From Streptomyces liliifuscus (lineage in GTDB: Bacteria > Actinomycetota > Actinomycetes > Streptomycetales > Streptomycetaceae), in assembly GCF_016598615.1 (NCBI RefSeq), contig NZ_CP066831.1, positions 3,410,001 to 3,474,000 on the forward strand: a stretch of DNA of 64,000 bases, written 5' to 3'. Positions within the stretch are counted from its first letter, which is position 1, and every line of letters begins with the position of its first letter. Of this stretch, positions 45,340 through 56,345 are shown piece by piece. The notes below the pieces were generated by a model. That model was not told the DNA's origin. It saw only the letters and a list, made by a program, of their open reading frames with translations, and made no database searches. Made by a program: the position numbers and the translations under genes.

Positions 45340-45543
45340 TCAGGTGAGCGCAGGCTCCGCCTGGGGTACGTCGATGCTTTCGAGAAGCGAGTCGTGAGAA
45401 GCGGCAGCCGCGAGCGCGTCGTTCTCGGCCTGGATCCGTACGAGCTCGGATTCCAGGTCCTGGACGCGCTGCTGGAGCCGTCGCATCTCGGCAATGAGTC
45501 GCGGGTCGGAGCCGCCGACGTAACCGAGAAGCGCCTTTGCCAT
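45340..45543 (-). CDS. Small conserved coiled-coil protein
   Basis: A 67-residue protein. Residues 13-45 (DPRLIAEMRRLQQRVQDLESELVRIQAENDAL) form a heptad-type coiled coil. GGAGGACC precedes the ATG at 45543 by about 8 bases. I do not know a function. It lies upstream of smc on the same strand, about 210 bp away. Confidence 0.8.
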   Translation of the reverse strand: MAKALLGYVGGSDPRLIAEMRRLQQRVQDLESELVRIQAENDALAAAASHDSLLESIDVPQAEPALT

Positions 45544-45936
45544 GATGGATGGTCCTCCACACTGAGTGACCGACCGAAGCGGTGTGGGTCGTGAGGGAAT
45601 CGCACCCGCGATGCTTGGCACTGACGAGTTTTTGCTGCCGCTCTTACATGCCAAACAGCTAAGGTGCGCGGGGACTTTCAGCGTCTCACCAAAAAGTTTG
45701 ACGGTCAACACGATCACGCCCCGTATTGGGGGCCAACCCGGGGCGCGCGGCTTGAGAACGGGCGGCGCGGCCACTGTTTCGGGGCCCTGGGGGCGTAGAG
45801 ATCATCCTTACTCGCGGAGCCTGCCACGACAAGCGATTCTTGGCAACCACCAGGCGCTTTCTGCCTGTGGCAGGTGCCCGGCGCACGCCCCGCGCCCGCT
45901 GCCAGGGGTGTTGCGACCGGTGGAGCGGAGTGGATC
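45544..45936. other. 393 bp gap with no supported gene
   Basis: Frames here have poor codon bias. Notable signals are a palindrome TTGACGGTCAA (45698-45708), whose complementary strand also reads as a -35-like TTGACC, and a short tRNA-like T-arm sequence near 45600-45615 that does not fold as a tRNA. It probably contains the promoter and leader of the small coiled-coil gene. Confidence 0.4.
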
Positions 45937-46218
45937 TCACCGGATGGCGAAGCCGTCGTAGCCGCCGCGGGGGGTGTCCCAAATCTCAGTGACTCCGTCG
46001 ACGCGGCCCGGCGTGTCGTCCCCCTGGAGCCAGTCGAGGAGTCGCTGGCATCCGGCGCGAGGGCCTTCGGAGACCACTTGGACCCGTCCGTCCCCCAAAT
46101 TGAGAGCAAAACCACTCAGGCCGCCGATCTCCAGCGCCTTGGCCCGCGTGTACCAGCGGAAACCCACACCTTGGACCCGTCCGCGTACCCACGCGACCAG
46201 CCTTACATCCTCGCTCAT
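45937..46218 (-). CDS. acyP: Acylphosphatase
   Basis: A 93-residue acylphosphatase. The signature GRVQGVGFRWYTR contains catalytic Arg21, and Asn40 (FALNLGDGRV) supplies the second catalytic residue. The enzyme hydrolyses acyl phosphates such as acetyl- or 1,3-bisphosphoglycerate; its physiological target is usually unclear. ATG start; divergent from the CAP-domain gene. Confidence 0.95.
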   Translation of the reverse strand: MSEDVRLVAWVRGRVQGVGFRWYTRAKALEIGGLSGFALNLGDGRVQVVSEGPRAGCQRLLDWLQGDDTPGRVDGVTEIWDTPRGGYDGFAIR

Positions 46219-46349
46219 GGCTGCACGCTAACCGGCCAAATGCTCTCGGAGCACTTCCTCCCCTTGCGCCATGGGGTACCGTCCCGACCCAATGAGCCTC
46301 ACTCGTTCGGGTGAGGAACGTTGACCGCAAGGATGAGGAAGGCCAGGAG

Positions 46350-47483
46350 ATGGGACGCCACCGACGCTCCGCCGCCGGCCGCGCCGCCACAGGCCGCGCC
46401 ACCGGGGTCACACAAACGTACGATACATACGCGGGCGGTTACGCGGCGGCAGACTCGGGTGATTACGCGGGTGAGGGCGACTACGCGACCGCGGGTGACC
46501 ACCTGACCGCCGGGGACTACCTGAACGGCAGCCCCTACGCGACCGCGGGCATGTACGACTCGCCGGGCGGCATACACGAGACCGGCGACCTCTACTCGAA
46601 GAGCGACACCTACCTCTTCGCCGCGGACCCGGCCACCCACGCCACGACCGGCTATGCGCCGGACGGCGGCTCCGGGCGCGGCCACCGCCGCCGCAAGAAG
46701 AACGTGACGCCCGTACGCACCGGTCTGCTCGGTGTCTCGGCCGCCGTCGCGATGGGTGCCGTCGCGGTCGCCTCCGGGCTGATACCGGGCAGCGACAGCC
46801 TCTCGATCGGCGGGGGCAACGCGGACAAGGTCCGCGCCCAGGACACGCCGAGCGACGTGCAGACCCAGGGCGGCACGGACGGCACCACGGACGAGCGCGA
46901 GGACTCGGGCACGAGCCGTGACCTGGAGCGCTCCGCGTCCCCGTCGGTCTCGCCGACGAAGGCCCCGGAGAAGACCGAGACGAAGACTCCCTCCGCGAAG
47001 CCGTCGACCAAGGCTCCCGTCAAGGAGAAGCCGAAGACCGAGCCGACCACCAAGGCGCCGGAGAAGAAGGCACCCGAGAAGGCTCCGTCGAAGGCCGTGT
47101 CCACCGCGTCCAAGGCCGAGGCCGAGGTGTTGTCGCTGGTCAACGAGGAGCGGGCGAAGGCCGGCTGCAGCCCGGTGACCGCGTCCAGCACGCTGGCGGC
47201 GCTGGCCGAGTCATTCAGCGAGGACATGGCCGCGCGGGGCTTCTTCGACCACACGGACCCGAGCGGGGCCTCCCCCTGGGACCGCGCGGAGAAGCTCGGC
47301 ATAGCGAACCTCGGCGGGGAGAACATCGCCCGCGGCCAGGCCGACGCCGCCGCGGTGATGGAGGCCTGGATGAACAGCCCCGGCCACCGCGCGAACATCC
47401 TGAACTGCGACTTCAAGACCCTGGGCGTCGGCGCGCACTTCGCGTCGGGCGGCCCCTGGTGGACGCAGGACTTCGGCTATTAG
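46350..47483 (+). CDS. CAP-domain (SCP/YkwD-like) membrane-anchored protein
   Basis: A 377-residue protein. The N-terminal ~105 residues are Gly/Tyr/Asp/Ala-rich with short repeats (GDYAGEGDYATAGDHLTAGDYL). A basic RRRKK precedes one membrane segment (about 118-138). A Ser/Thr/Lys/Pro/Glu-rich wall-spanning linker follows, then a C-terminal CAP domain with ALAESFSEDMAARGFFDHTDPSG and GENIARGQ. CAP domains are extracytoplasmic and of varied function. ATG at 46350 with GGAAGG 7 bases upstream. Orientation implies the CAP domain lies outside. Confidence 0.85.
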   Translation: MGRHRRSAAGRAATGRATGVTQTYDTYAGGYAAADSGDYAGEGDYATAGDHLTAGDYLNGSPYATAGMYDSPGGIHETGDLYSKSDTYLFAADPATHATTGYAPDGGSGRGHRRRKKNVTPVRTGLLGVSAAVAMGAVAVASGLIPGSDSLSIGGGNADKVRAQDTPSDVQTQGGTDGTTDEREDSGTSRDLERSASPSVSPTKAPEKTETKTPSAKPSTKAPVKEKPKTEPTTKAPEKKAPEKAPSKAVSTASKAEAEVLSLVNEERAKAGCSPVTASSTLAALAESFSEDMAARGFFDHTDPSGASPWDRAEKLGIANLGGENIARGQADAAAVMEAWMNSPGHRANILNCDFKTLGVGAHFASGGPWWTQDFGY

Positions 47484-47511
47484 CCGCGCGGAACCACAGA
47501 AGGACACCGGA

Positions 47512-47540
47512 GGGGACGCTAACGAAAAGTTAGCGCCCCC
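47512..47540 (+). terminator. Palindromic hairpin after the CAP gene and before hxlR
   Basis: CGCTAAC-GAAAA-GTTAGCG (47517-47535) is a perfect 7 bp stem. It extends by GGGG/CCCC after one mismatch to 47512-47540. It may terminate the CAP gene, but at 36-64 bp before the regulator start it may instead be an operator. Confidence 0.6.
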
Positions 47541-47575
47541 TCTGTAGTTTGCGCTGCGGCGAGTATTCTGGGCGC

Positions 47576-47965
47576 ATGGACCTGACGGAACAGCCGACCT
47601 TCGCGTTCGACGTGTTCTCCAAGGCGTGCCCGTCCCGGGGCACGCTGGAGCACGTGACGGGGCGCTGGGGCGCGCTCACGCTGGGGGCGCTGTACGAGGG
47701 CTCGTTCCGTTTCAACGAACTGCGCCGGCGCGTCGACGGCGTCAGCGAGAAGATGCTGTCCCAGACCCTGCACGCGCTGGAGCGCGACGGCCTGGTGCAC
47801 CGCGAGGCACAGCCGACGAATCCGCCGCGGGTGGACTACGAACTGACGCCGCTGGGCCGCGAGGTCGCCGAGCGGCTGCTGTCCCTCATCCACTTCGTGC
47901 AGGGACACATGGACGGCATTCTGGAAGCGCGCGAGCGTTACGACACGGCGCGCGGGGGCCGCTGA
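47576..47965 (+). CDS. HxlR-family transcriptional regulator
   Basis: A 129-residue winged-helix regulator. The HxlR pattern is clear: VTGRWGALTLGALYEGSFRFNELRRRVDGVSEKMLSQTLHALERDGLVHREA, then PRVDYELTPLGREV. A Cys at residue 16 or so (KACPSRG) sits where redox-sensing HxlR members have one. ATG at 47576. Its 3' end overlaps mutM by 28 bp in convergent orientation. The palindrome just upstream is a candidate operator. Confidence 0.92.
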   Translation: MDLTEQPTFAFDVFSKACPSRGTLEHVTGRWGALTLGALYEGSFRFNELRRRVDGVSEKMLSQTLHALERDGLVHREAQPTNPPRVDYELTPLGREVAERLLSLIHFVQGHMDGILEARERYDTARGGR

Positions 47966-48798
47966 CAGCGCGGGCAGAAGTAGCTGGACCGGTTCATCCA
48001 GGGCCTGCGCCGCATCAGGGTGCCGCAGCGCCGGCACGGCTCGCCCTCCCTGCCGTACGCGTCGAGCGAGCGGTCGAAGTACCCCGACTCCCCGTTCACG
48101 TTGACGTAGAGGCTGTCGAAACTGGTGCCGCCGACGGCGAGGGCGGCGTTCATCACATCCCGTACGTGGCCCAGGAGTTCGGCCGTGCGCGGGCGTGTGA
48201 ACCCGGTGGTGGGGCGCTCGTAGTGCAGCCGCGCACGCCAAAGCGCCTCGTCCGCATAGATGTTGCCGACGCCGCTGATCAACGACTGGTCCAGCAGGGC
48301 GCGTTTGACCGTCGTACGCCGACGCCGCAGCGCCTCGTGGAACGCGTCGTCGTCGAACAGCGGGTCCAGCGGGTCGCGGGCGATGTGCGCGATGACGTCG
48401 GGCAGCCCGTCGGGCGACGTCTCGTGCAACGACAGCCCTCCGAAGGTGCGTTGGTCGACGAAACGGAGTTCGGTGTGGAGCTCGTCCTCGAACCGGACGC
48501 GGATCCGCAGATGCTTCTCGTCGACAGCGTCCTGCGGCTGGACGAGGAGTTGTCCGCTCATCCCGAGGTGCGCGAGAACGGCACTCGGGGAGTCCGCGAG
48601 CGGCAGCCAGAGGTACTTGCCACGACGCTGGGCCAGTCCGATCCGGTGCCCCTTGAGCCGGGCCCCGAAGTCCTCACCGCCCGCGATGTGCCGGCGCACC
48701 GCGCGCGGGTGCAGCACCTGCACATCGGCGACGATCCGTCCGCTGACCCAGCGTTCGAGGCCCCGTCGTACGACCTCGACCTCGGGCAGTTCGGGCAC
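47938..48798 (-). CDS. mutM: Formamidopyrimidine-DNA glycosylase (Fpg/MutM)
   Basis: A 286-residue bifunctional glycosylase/AP lyase removing 8-oxoguanine and Fapy lesions. Catalytic Pro2-Glu3 (PELPEVEVVRRGL) is intact. The helix-two-turn-helix (LISGVGNIYADEALW) and the zinc finger (CRRCG...CPRC) are complete. The C-terminus extends past the finger by a few residues and overlaps hxlR. The gene is on the same strand as rnc, with a hairpin between. Confidence 0.96.
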   Translation of the reverse strand: MPELPEVEVVRRGLERWVSGRIVADVQVLHPRAVRRHIAGGEDFGARLKGHRIGLAQRRGKYLWLPLADSPSAVLAHLGMSGQLLVQPQDAVDEKHLRIRVRFEDELHTELRFVDQRTFGGLSLHETSPDGLPDVIAHIARDPLDPLFDDDAFHEALRRRRTTVKRALLDQSLISGVGNIYADEALWRARLHYERPTTGFTRPRTAELLGHVRDVMNAALAVGGTSFDSLYVNVNGESGYFDRSLDAYGREGEPCRRCGTLMRRRPWMNRSSYFCPRCQRPPRAVS

Positions 48799-48886
48799 GG
48801 CTTCTCCTCCGGATGCGTGGGCCGACGACTCGGGCGCCCCGGACCGGGGCCGCGCGCCCGCAGCGTACCGCCGGCGCCCCCGAACG

Positions 48887-48923
48887 CGATCGCCCGCCCC
48901 CTCGGACGGGGGACGGGCGATCG
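48887..48923 (-). terminator. Hairpin downstream of rnc
   Basis: CGATCGCCCG (48887-48896) pairs with CGGGCGATCG (48914-48923), then after a mismatch CCCC pairs with GGGG. It lies about 26 bp past the rnc stop and before mutM. Confidence 0.75.
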
Positions 48924-48948
48924 GTCACAGCGCCGAACTGCGGATCGT

Positions 48949-49896
48949 TCAGGCGGAAGCGGTGTCGGATGCCGCCGTCGAGGGAGCCTCGACGGCTTCA
49001 TCGGCCACCGCGGCCTCCTTGGTGGCTGCGGCCTTCTCGGCTGCCGCGGCCTTCTCGGCCTCCGCGGCAGCTTCGGCTGCCGCAACGGCCTCGGCCTGCG
49101 CGGAGGCCTTGGCGGCGGACGCCTCGGCCTCCGCCGCGGCCTTCGCCACCTTCGCGCGTTCGTCCGCGGCGGAGCGGATCGCACGCCACGCGGACTCCGC
49201 GGCCTGCTGCTCCGCCTCCTTCTTGCTGCGGCCGGTGCCGGTGCCGTACGAGACGCCTCCGACGCGGGCAGCAGCAGTGAAGGTCTTCTCGTGGTCCGGG
49301 CCGGTCTCGGTGACCAGGTACTCGGGCACGCCGAGCCCCTCGGTCGCCGTGAGCTCCTGGAGACTGGTCTTCCAGTCCAGGCCCGCTCCCAGATTCGAGG
49401 ATTTCTCGATCAGCGGGTCGAAGAGACGGTGGACGAGTTCGCCCGCCGCGTCGAGACCCTGGTCGAGATAGACAGCGCCGATCACCGCTTCAAGGGTGTC
49501 GGCGAGGATGGACGCCTTGTCCCGGCCGCCCGTGCCCTCTTCGCCCCGGCCGAGCCGGATGAAGGAGCCGAGTTCGAGCCCGCGGCCCACCTCCGCAAGC
49601 GCACGCGAATTGACCACCGCGGCCCGCAGCTTGGCCAGTTGGCCTTCAGGCAGGTCGGGGTGGGTTCGGTACAGCGTGTCCGTGACCACGAGGCCGAGCA
49701 CGGAGTCCCCGAGGAACTCCAGGCGCTCGTTGGTCGGCAGACCGCCGTTCTCGTACGCGTACGAACGGTGGGTCAGTGCACGCACCAGAAGGGCGGACTC
49801 GAGCTTGTACCCGAGCCGCCCTTCCAGAAGCGTGTGGGACGAGGCTGTGTTGTCCGCCTTTTTCTTGGCGTTTACGTCCGCCTTGGCGTCAGACAT
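48949..49896 (-). CDS. rnc: Ribonuclease III
   Basis: A 315-residue RNase III. The catalytic signature NERLEFLGDSVLG is at about 56-68 and the second acidic site is DTLEAVIGAVYLD. The double-stranded-RNA-binding domain follows (KTSLQELTATEGLG to SKKEAEQQAAESAWRAI). The last ~70 residues are a nearly pure Ala/Glu/Lys helix-forming tail. In S. coelicolor this gene is absB, which affects antibiotic production. Start ATG with GAGAGG upstream; 19 bp after rpmF. Confidence 0.95.
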   Translation of the reverse strand: MSDAKADVNAKKKADNTASSHTLLEGRLGYKLESALLVRALTHRSYAYENGGLPTNERLEFLGDSVLGLVVTDTLYRTHPDLPEGQLAKLRAAVVNSRALAEVGRGLELGSFIRLGRGEEGTGGRDKASILADTLEAVIGAVYLDQGLDAAGELVHRLFDPLIEKSSNLGAGLDWKTSLQELTATEGLGVPEYLVTETGPDHEKTFTAAARVGGVSYGTGTGRSKKEAEQQAAESAWRAIRSAADERAKVAKAAAEAEASAAKASAQAEAVAAAEAAAEAEKAAAAEKAAATKEAAVADEAVEAPSTAASDTASA

Positions 49897-49915
49897 GAAG
49901 CCTCTCACCAGCCGC

Positions 49916-50089
49916 TCAGACCTCGAGGACCTGGCGCTTGTTGTAGGTGCCGCAAGCGGGGCACGCGATGTGCTGCAGCTTGGGCTCGTGGCAGCGCTCG
50001 CACGCAACCAGGGTGGGGACCGCAGCCTTCCACTGCGACCGGCGGTGGCGCGTGTTGCTGCGCGACATCTTCCGCTTCGGAACAGCCAC
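49916..50089 (-). CDS. rpmF: 50S ribosomal protein L32
   Basis: A 57-residue L32 with four zinc cysteines (CERC and CPAC). It starts AVPKRKMSRSNTRHRRSQW as expected. GTG at 50089 with AGGAGAAG upstream. It follows the YceD-family gene by 2 bp, the usual pairing. It is too short and embedded to appear as an independent long frame. Confidence 0.96.
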   Translation of the reverse strand: MAVPKRKMSRSNTRHRRSQWKAAVPTLVACERCHEPKLQHIACPACGTYNKRQVLEV

Positions 50090-50091
50090 GG

Positions 50092-50745
50092 CTACTTCTC
50101 CTGCTTCTCGTTGGCGCGCGCCGGTCGAGGCGCTTCGCCACTGATCTCGTCCTTCTCGCCATCTTCGAGTGAACCGGCGAGTCCCTGCAGTGCCGCCCAA
50201 CGGATGTCGACGGCGTCGTGGTGGTGGTCCGGGTCGTCCGCGAGCCGGGCTCCGCACTGGGAGCACAGGCCGGGGCAGTCGTCCTGGCACACCGGCTGCA
50301 TCGGCAGTGCGAGCACCACCGCATCACGCAGCACGGGTTCGAGGTCGAACAAACCGTCCTCGATGAAGAGCGTGTCCTCGTCGTCCTCGGCGTCGTCGGC
50401 CGGCTCCGCTTTCACACGGCCCCGGTCGTCGGCGTCAGGGTACGGGAACATCTCCTGGAAATCCGCTTCGAGCTGCTGCTCGACCGGCTCCAGACACCTT
50501 ACGCACTCCCCCTTGGCCTGTGCACGGGCGGTGCCTGTGACAAGCACACCTTCCATGACCGACTCGAGGCGGAGGCCGAGCTTCACCGGGGCGCCTTCCG
50601 GCACTCCGATGACTCCCTGGATACCGAAATCCTTGGGAGCGTCGATCTCACGGGTCAGGCGCTGCAGCGCGCCAGGACGCCGCCCCAGCTCGTGTGTGTC
50701 GAACACGAGAGGGTTGCGGTGGTCGAGGCGGGCGTTCAGGGCCAT
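50092..50745 (-). CDS. YceD-family (DUF177) protein
   Basis: A 217-residue DUF177 protein. The core has paired cysteines, GECVRCLEPVEQQL and CQDDCPGLCSQCG, probably binding zinc, and an acidic middle (ADDAEDDEDTLF). The family is always near rpmF and is implicated in 23S rRNA accumulation in E. coli and plants. ATG at 50745. It runs into rpmF with a 2 bp gap. Confidence 0.9.
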   Translation of the reverse strand: MALNARLDHRNPLVFDTHELGRRPGALQRLTREIDAPKDFGIQGVIGVPEGAPVKLGLRLESVMEGVLVTGTARAQAKGECVRCLEPVEQQLEADFQEMFPYPDADDRGRVKAEPADDAEDDEDTLFIEDGLFDLEPVLRDAVVLALPMQPVCQDDCPGLCSQCGARLADDPDHHHDAVDIRWAALQGLAGSLEDGEKDEISGEAPRPARANEKQEK

Positions 50746-50873
50746 TCCTGCTTTCGATCTTGAAACTCTGTGGGGCGCTGCCCTTCGGTGCTTCCCGGGC
50801 AGCGTTGATCGCGGACGTACACGCGACCGAAGAACCAGGGTACTGGACCTTTCGCTCTCGGCCCAATCCGGCC

Positions 50874-51965
50874 TCAGCGCCCCTGTTCGTACGCCCTGAG
50901 CTGCTCCGCGCTGATCATGGTGGTGTCGAAGAGACTGGTCTCGTCGAGGGCGTTCGCCTGCGCCTGCTGCGGCTGGGGCGCCTGCGGGGACTGGCCGTAC
51001 GCCTGCTGAAGGTTCGGGTCGTACGCGGCCTGCTGGTCGTAGCCCTGCTGCTGCGGATAGGCGGCGTACGGATCGGCGGTCTGCTGCTGGTAGCCGTATC
51101 CGTCCTGCTGCGCGTACTGCTGCTGGTACCCGTACGGATCGGCGGTCTGCTGCTGATAGGCGTACGCGTCCTGCTGGGCGTACTGCTGCTGGGGCACGGG
51201 CTCCGGGGCCTGGGGCTGGACGGCCGGCTGGGCGGGCCGCTCGGAGAGGTCCGAGAGGCCGTCCAGGTACTCGGCGTCGGTGGTGTGCTGCGCGTTGCCG
51301 TCCTCGGCGAAACCGCCCAGGTCGCCGAGGTCGTCGCTGGCGATCCGGCCGTGCAGCTTCTGGCGGCCGCGGCCGACGGCGTCCAGGGTCTTGGCGAGCA
51401 CCGCCTCGAAGGCGCCGAGCTTGACGTCGACGTACTCGTCGGCGTTGCGGCGCAGGGTCTCGGGGTCGTGGCTGCGCTCGGGAGCGTCCTCGTCCTCGTA
51501 GCCCTGCTCGTCGGTGCCGGGGCCCGTGCCGAGGAGCTTCTCGCGACCGCGGCCGACGGAGCCGAGGGTCTTGGTGAGGACGACCTCGAAGTTGGCGAGC
51601 TTGGAGTCGACGTACTCGTCGGCCTCGGCGCGGACGTCCTCGGCCTCCTTGCGGGCCTCGGAGAGGATGCGGTCCGCCTCGTTCTGCGAGCGGCGGGCGA
51701 CCTCGGTGTCGGAGATCAGGCTGCCGCGCTCGGCGTGCGCGGACTCGATGATCCGCTCGGCCTCCAGGCGGGCCTGCTCGACCATCTGCTCGCGGCCGCC
51801 GATCAGCTCCTCGGCCTGGGCGAGGGAGCCGGGCAGCGCCTGGCGCACCTCTTCGAGCAGGGAGAGGAGCTCGGCGCGGTTGACCACGCACGAGGCCGAC
51901 ATGGGCATGGAACGGGCGCTGCCGACCGCCGAGACGATCTCATCGAGCTTCTTCTGCACGTCCAC
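50874..51965 (-). CDS. DivIVA-like coiled-coil protein
   Basis: A 363-residue protein. The N-terminal half is highly charged coiled coil (EELIGGREQMVEQARLEAERII...SEARKEAEDVRAEADEYVDSKL), resembling DivIVA/ATP-synthase-B-like cytoskeletal proteins. A second DEYVDVKLGAFE unit repeats the first DEYVDSKLANFE. The C-terminus is Gln/Tyr/Pro-rich and low complexity. GTG start. It lies between coaD and the YceD gene on the same strand; a role at the hyphal tip or septum is only inferred. Confidence 0.8.
   Translation of the reverse strand: MDVQKKLDEIVSAVGSARSMPMSASCVVNRAELLSLLEEVRQALPGSLAQAEELIGGREQMVEQARLEAERIIESAHAERGSLISDTEVARRSQNEADRILSEARKEAEDVRAEADEYVDSKLANFEVVLTKTLGSVGRGREKLLGTGPGTDEQGYEDEDAPERSHDPETLRRNADEYVDVKLGAFEAVLAKTLDAVGRGRQKLHGRIASDDLGDLGGFAEDGNAQHTTDAEYLDGLSDLSERPAQPAVQPQAPEPVPQQQYAQQDAYAYQQQTADPYGYQQQYAQQDGYGYQQQTADPYAAYPQQQGYDQQAAYDPNLQQAYGQSPQAPQPQQAQANALDETSLFDTTMISAEQLRAYEQGR
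51066..51197. repeat. Two tandem 66-bp units in the DivIVA-like gene
   Basis: Units at 51066-51131 and 51132-51197 both begin GTACGGATCGGCGGTCTGCT and encode a 22-residue Gln/Tyr/Ala/Asp repeat (YAQQDxYxYQQQTADPY). The period preserves the frame. Confidence 0.8.
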
Positions 51966-52075
51966 CGTGTGCTCGCCACTCTCTACAGCTGTGATGGAGA
52001 CGGACGCCTCGACTGTACGACCACACCCGCCCCTCCCGACACCGGGTGACGCACTGTCAGGTGCCCGGGGCTCCG

Positions 52076-52555
52076 TCAGTCCTTCTTGAGCCGCTCCCTG
52101 AGCGCTTCCAGGACCACCGGCGGCACCAGGTGGGCGACGTCGCCGCCCCAGGTCGCGACCTCCTTGACCAGCGAGGAGGACAGGAAGCTGTAGGTGGGGT
52201 TGGTCGGGACGAAGAGGGTCTCGACACCGGAGAGGCCGTTGTTCATCTGGGCCATCTGCAGCTCGTAGTCGAAGTCGCTGACCGCGCGCAGGCCCTTGAC
52301 GATGGCCGGGATGTCGCGCTCCTTGCAGAAGTCGACGAGGAGGCCGTGGAAGGACTCCACCTCGACGTTGCCGAACTCCGCGGTGACCTGGCGGATCAGG
52401 TCGATCCGCTCCTCGATCTCGAACAGGCCCCTCTTGGACTGATTGATCATCACCGCGACGTGCACGACGTCGTACAGCTTGGAAGCTCGGGCGATGATGT
52501 CGAGATGTCCGTTGGTAATCGGGTCGAACGACCCGGGACAGACGGCGCGGCGCAC
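52076..52555 (-). CDS. coaD: Phosphopantetheine adenylyltransferase
   Basis: A 159-residue CoaD, adding AMP to 4'-phosphopantetheine in coenzyme A synthesis. The nucleotidyl-transfer motif GSFDPITNGHLD (T/HxGH) is at the N-terminus. SFLSSSLVKEVA is the C-terminal ISSTxVRE-type motif. GTG at 52555 has GAGGGA upstream and gives the standard 159 residues; an ATG at 52585 has no such site. It is 26 bp past rsmD. Confidence 0.96.
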   Translation of the reverse strand: MRRAVCPGSFDPITNGHLDIIARASKLYDVVHVAVMINQSKRGLFEIEERIDLIRQVTAEFGNVEVESFHGLLVDFCKERDIPAIVKGLRAVSDFDYELQMAQMNNGLSGVETLFVPTNPTYSFLSSSLVKEVATWGGDVAHLVPPVVLEALRERLKKD

Positions 52556-52581
52556 TTGAGATCCCTCGCTCTCCGGTCCGG

Positions 52582-53169
52582 TCATCGTGCGTCTTCGCAC
52601 GTAGAGGCGGCGCGACCGTACCAAAACGTTCCCTCGCCGTAGCGACGGGACCTCAATGCCTCGAAGCCGTCGGGCCACCGGAATTCGCCGCCTCTAGTAC
52701 TGCGCTCAACGGTGACGAGCGCTTCGCCCGCGAGCCAGCCCCCGGAGCGGAGTGTGAGCAGGATCTCGCGAAGATCGTCGTCCGTGACGGCGTACGGCGG
52801 ATCGAGAAAGACGAGGTCGTACGGGGCTGCCGGCGCCGCCGCGCGGATGATCTGTTCCGCTTTGCCCGGTCTGACCTCGGCGCCGGGGAGGCCCAGTGCC
52901 TTCACGTTCTCCCGGATCGTGCGGGCCGCGCGGGCGTCGGCCTCCACGAGGAGGGTGTGTCCGGCGCCGCGGCTCAGCGCCTCCAGGCCGACGGCGCCGG
53001 AGCCCGCGTACAGGTCGAGGACGCGGTCGCCTTCCAGGGGGCCGCCGAGCAGGGACTGCCAGGTGGAGAAGAGTCCCTCCCGGGCGCGGTCGGAGGTGGG
53101 GCGGGTGCCGTTTCCCGGCGGGACGGCCAGGCGGCGTCCGCCGGCCCGGCCCGCGATCACGCGCGTCAT
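52582..53169 (-). CDS. rsmD: 16S rRNA (guanine-966-N2) methyltransferase RsmD
   Basis: A 195-residue methyltransferase. SAM motif I is VLDLYAGSGAVGLEALSRG and the catalytic DPPY (LVFLDPPYAV) is intact. TRVIAGRAGGRRLAVPPGNGTRPTSDRAREGLFS is the typical start. It precedes coaD, a common pairing. Confidence 0.95.
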   Translation of the reverse strand: MTRVIAGRAGGRRLAVPPGNGTRPTSDRAREGLFSTWQSLLGGPLEGDRVLDLYAGSGAVGLEALSRGAGHTLLVEADARAARTIRENVKALGLPGAEVRPGKAEQIIRAAAPAAPYDLVFLDPPYAVTDDDLREILLTLRSGGWLAGEALVTVERSTRGGEFRWPDGFEALRSRRYGEGTFWYGRAASTCEDAR

Positions 53170-53277
53170 CTCTTCTCGTTCTGTCGGTGCGCTGGGTGGG
53201 ACACCTCCAGTCTCTCAGAGCCCGTGTCCGCCGGCCGGGGCCGCCGGGCTCTCGTGTTCCGCACGTGAGGTCTTCCG

Positions 53278-56205
<2,928 letters not shown>

Positions 56206-56345
56206 GATTTCGGTACTCCTTGAGCAGCCCTGCCCCCATCGGACATCCACAGATTCGCCCCGGCGACAACCTCTCGACAAGGTCCCGATCCATACCCGGG
56301 CCCGAACCTGATGACGTCCGCTTGTCGGCTGTGCAACGGGGGGCG

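Noticed and set aside
45590..45680. tRNA-like sequence on the minus strand
   Set aside because: A TTAGC...GAGC D-arm-like piece and a GGGTGCGATTCCC T-arm-like piece occur, but anticodon and acceptor stems do not pair.
47626..50172. 848-codon + strand frame over mutM and rnc
   Set aside because: Antisense shadow of mutM, rnc and rpmF with no recognisable domain.
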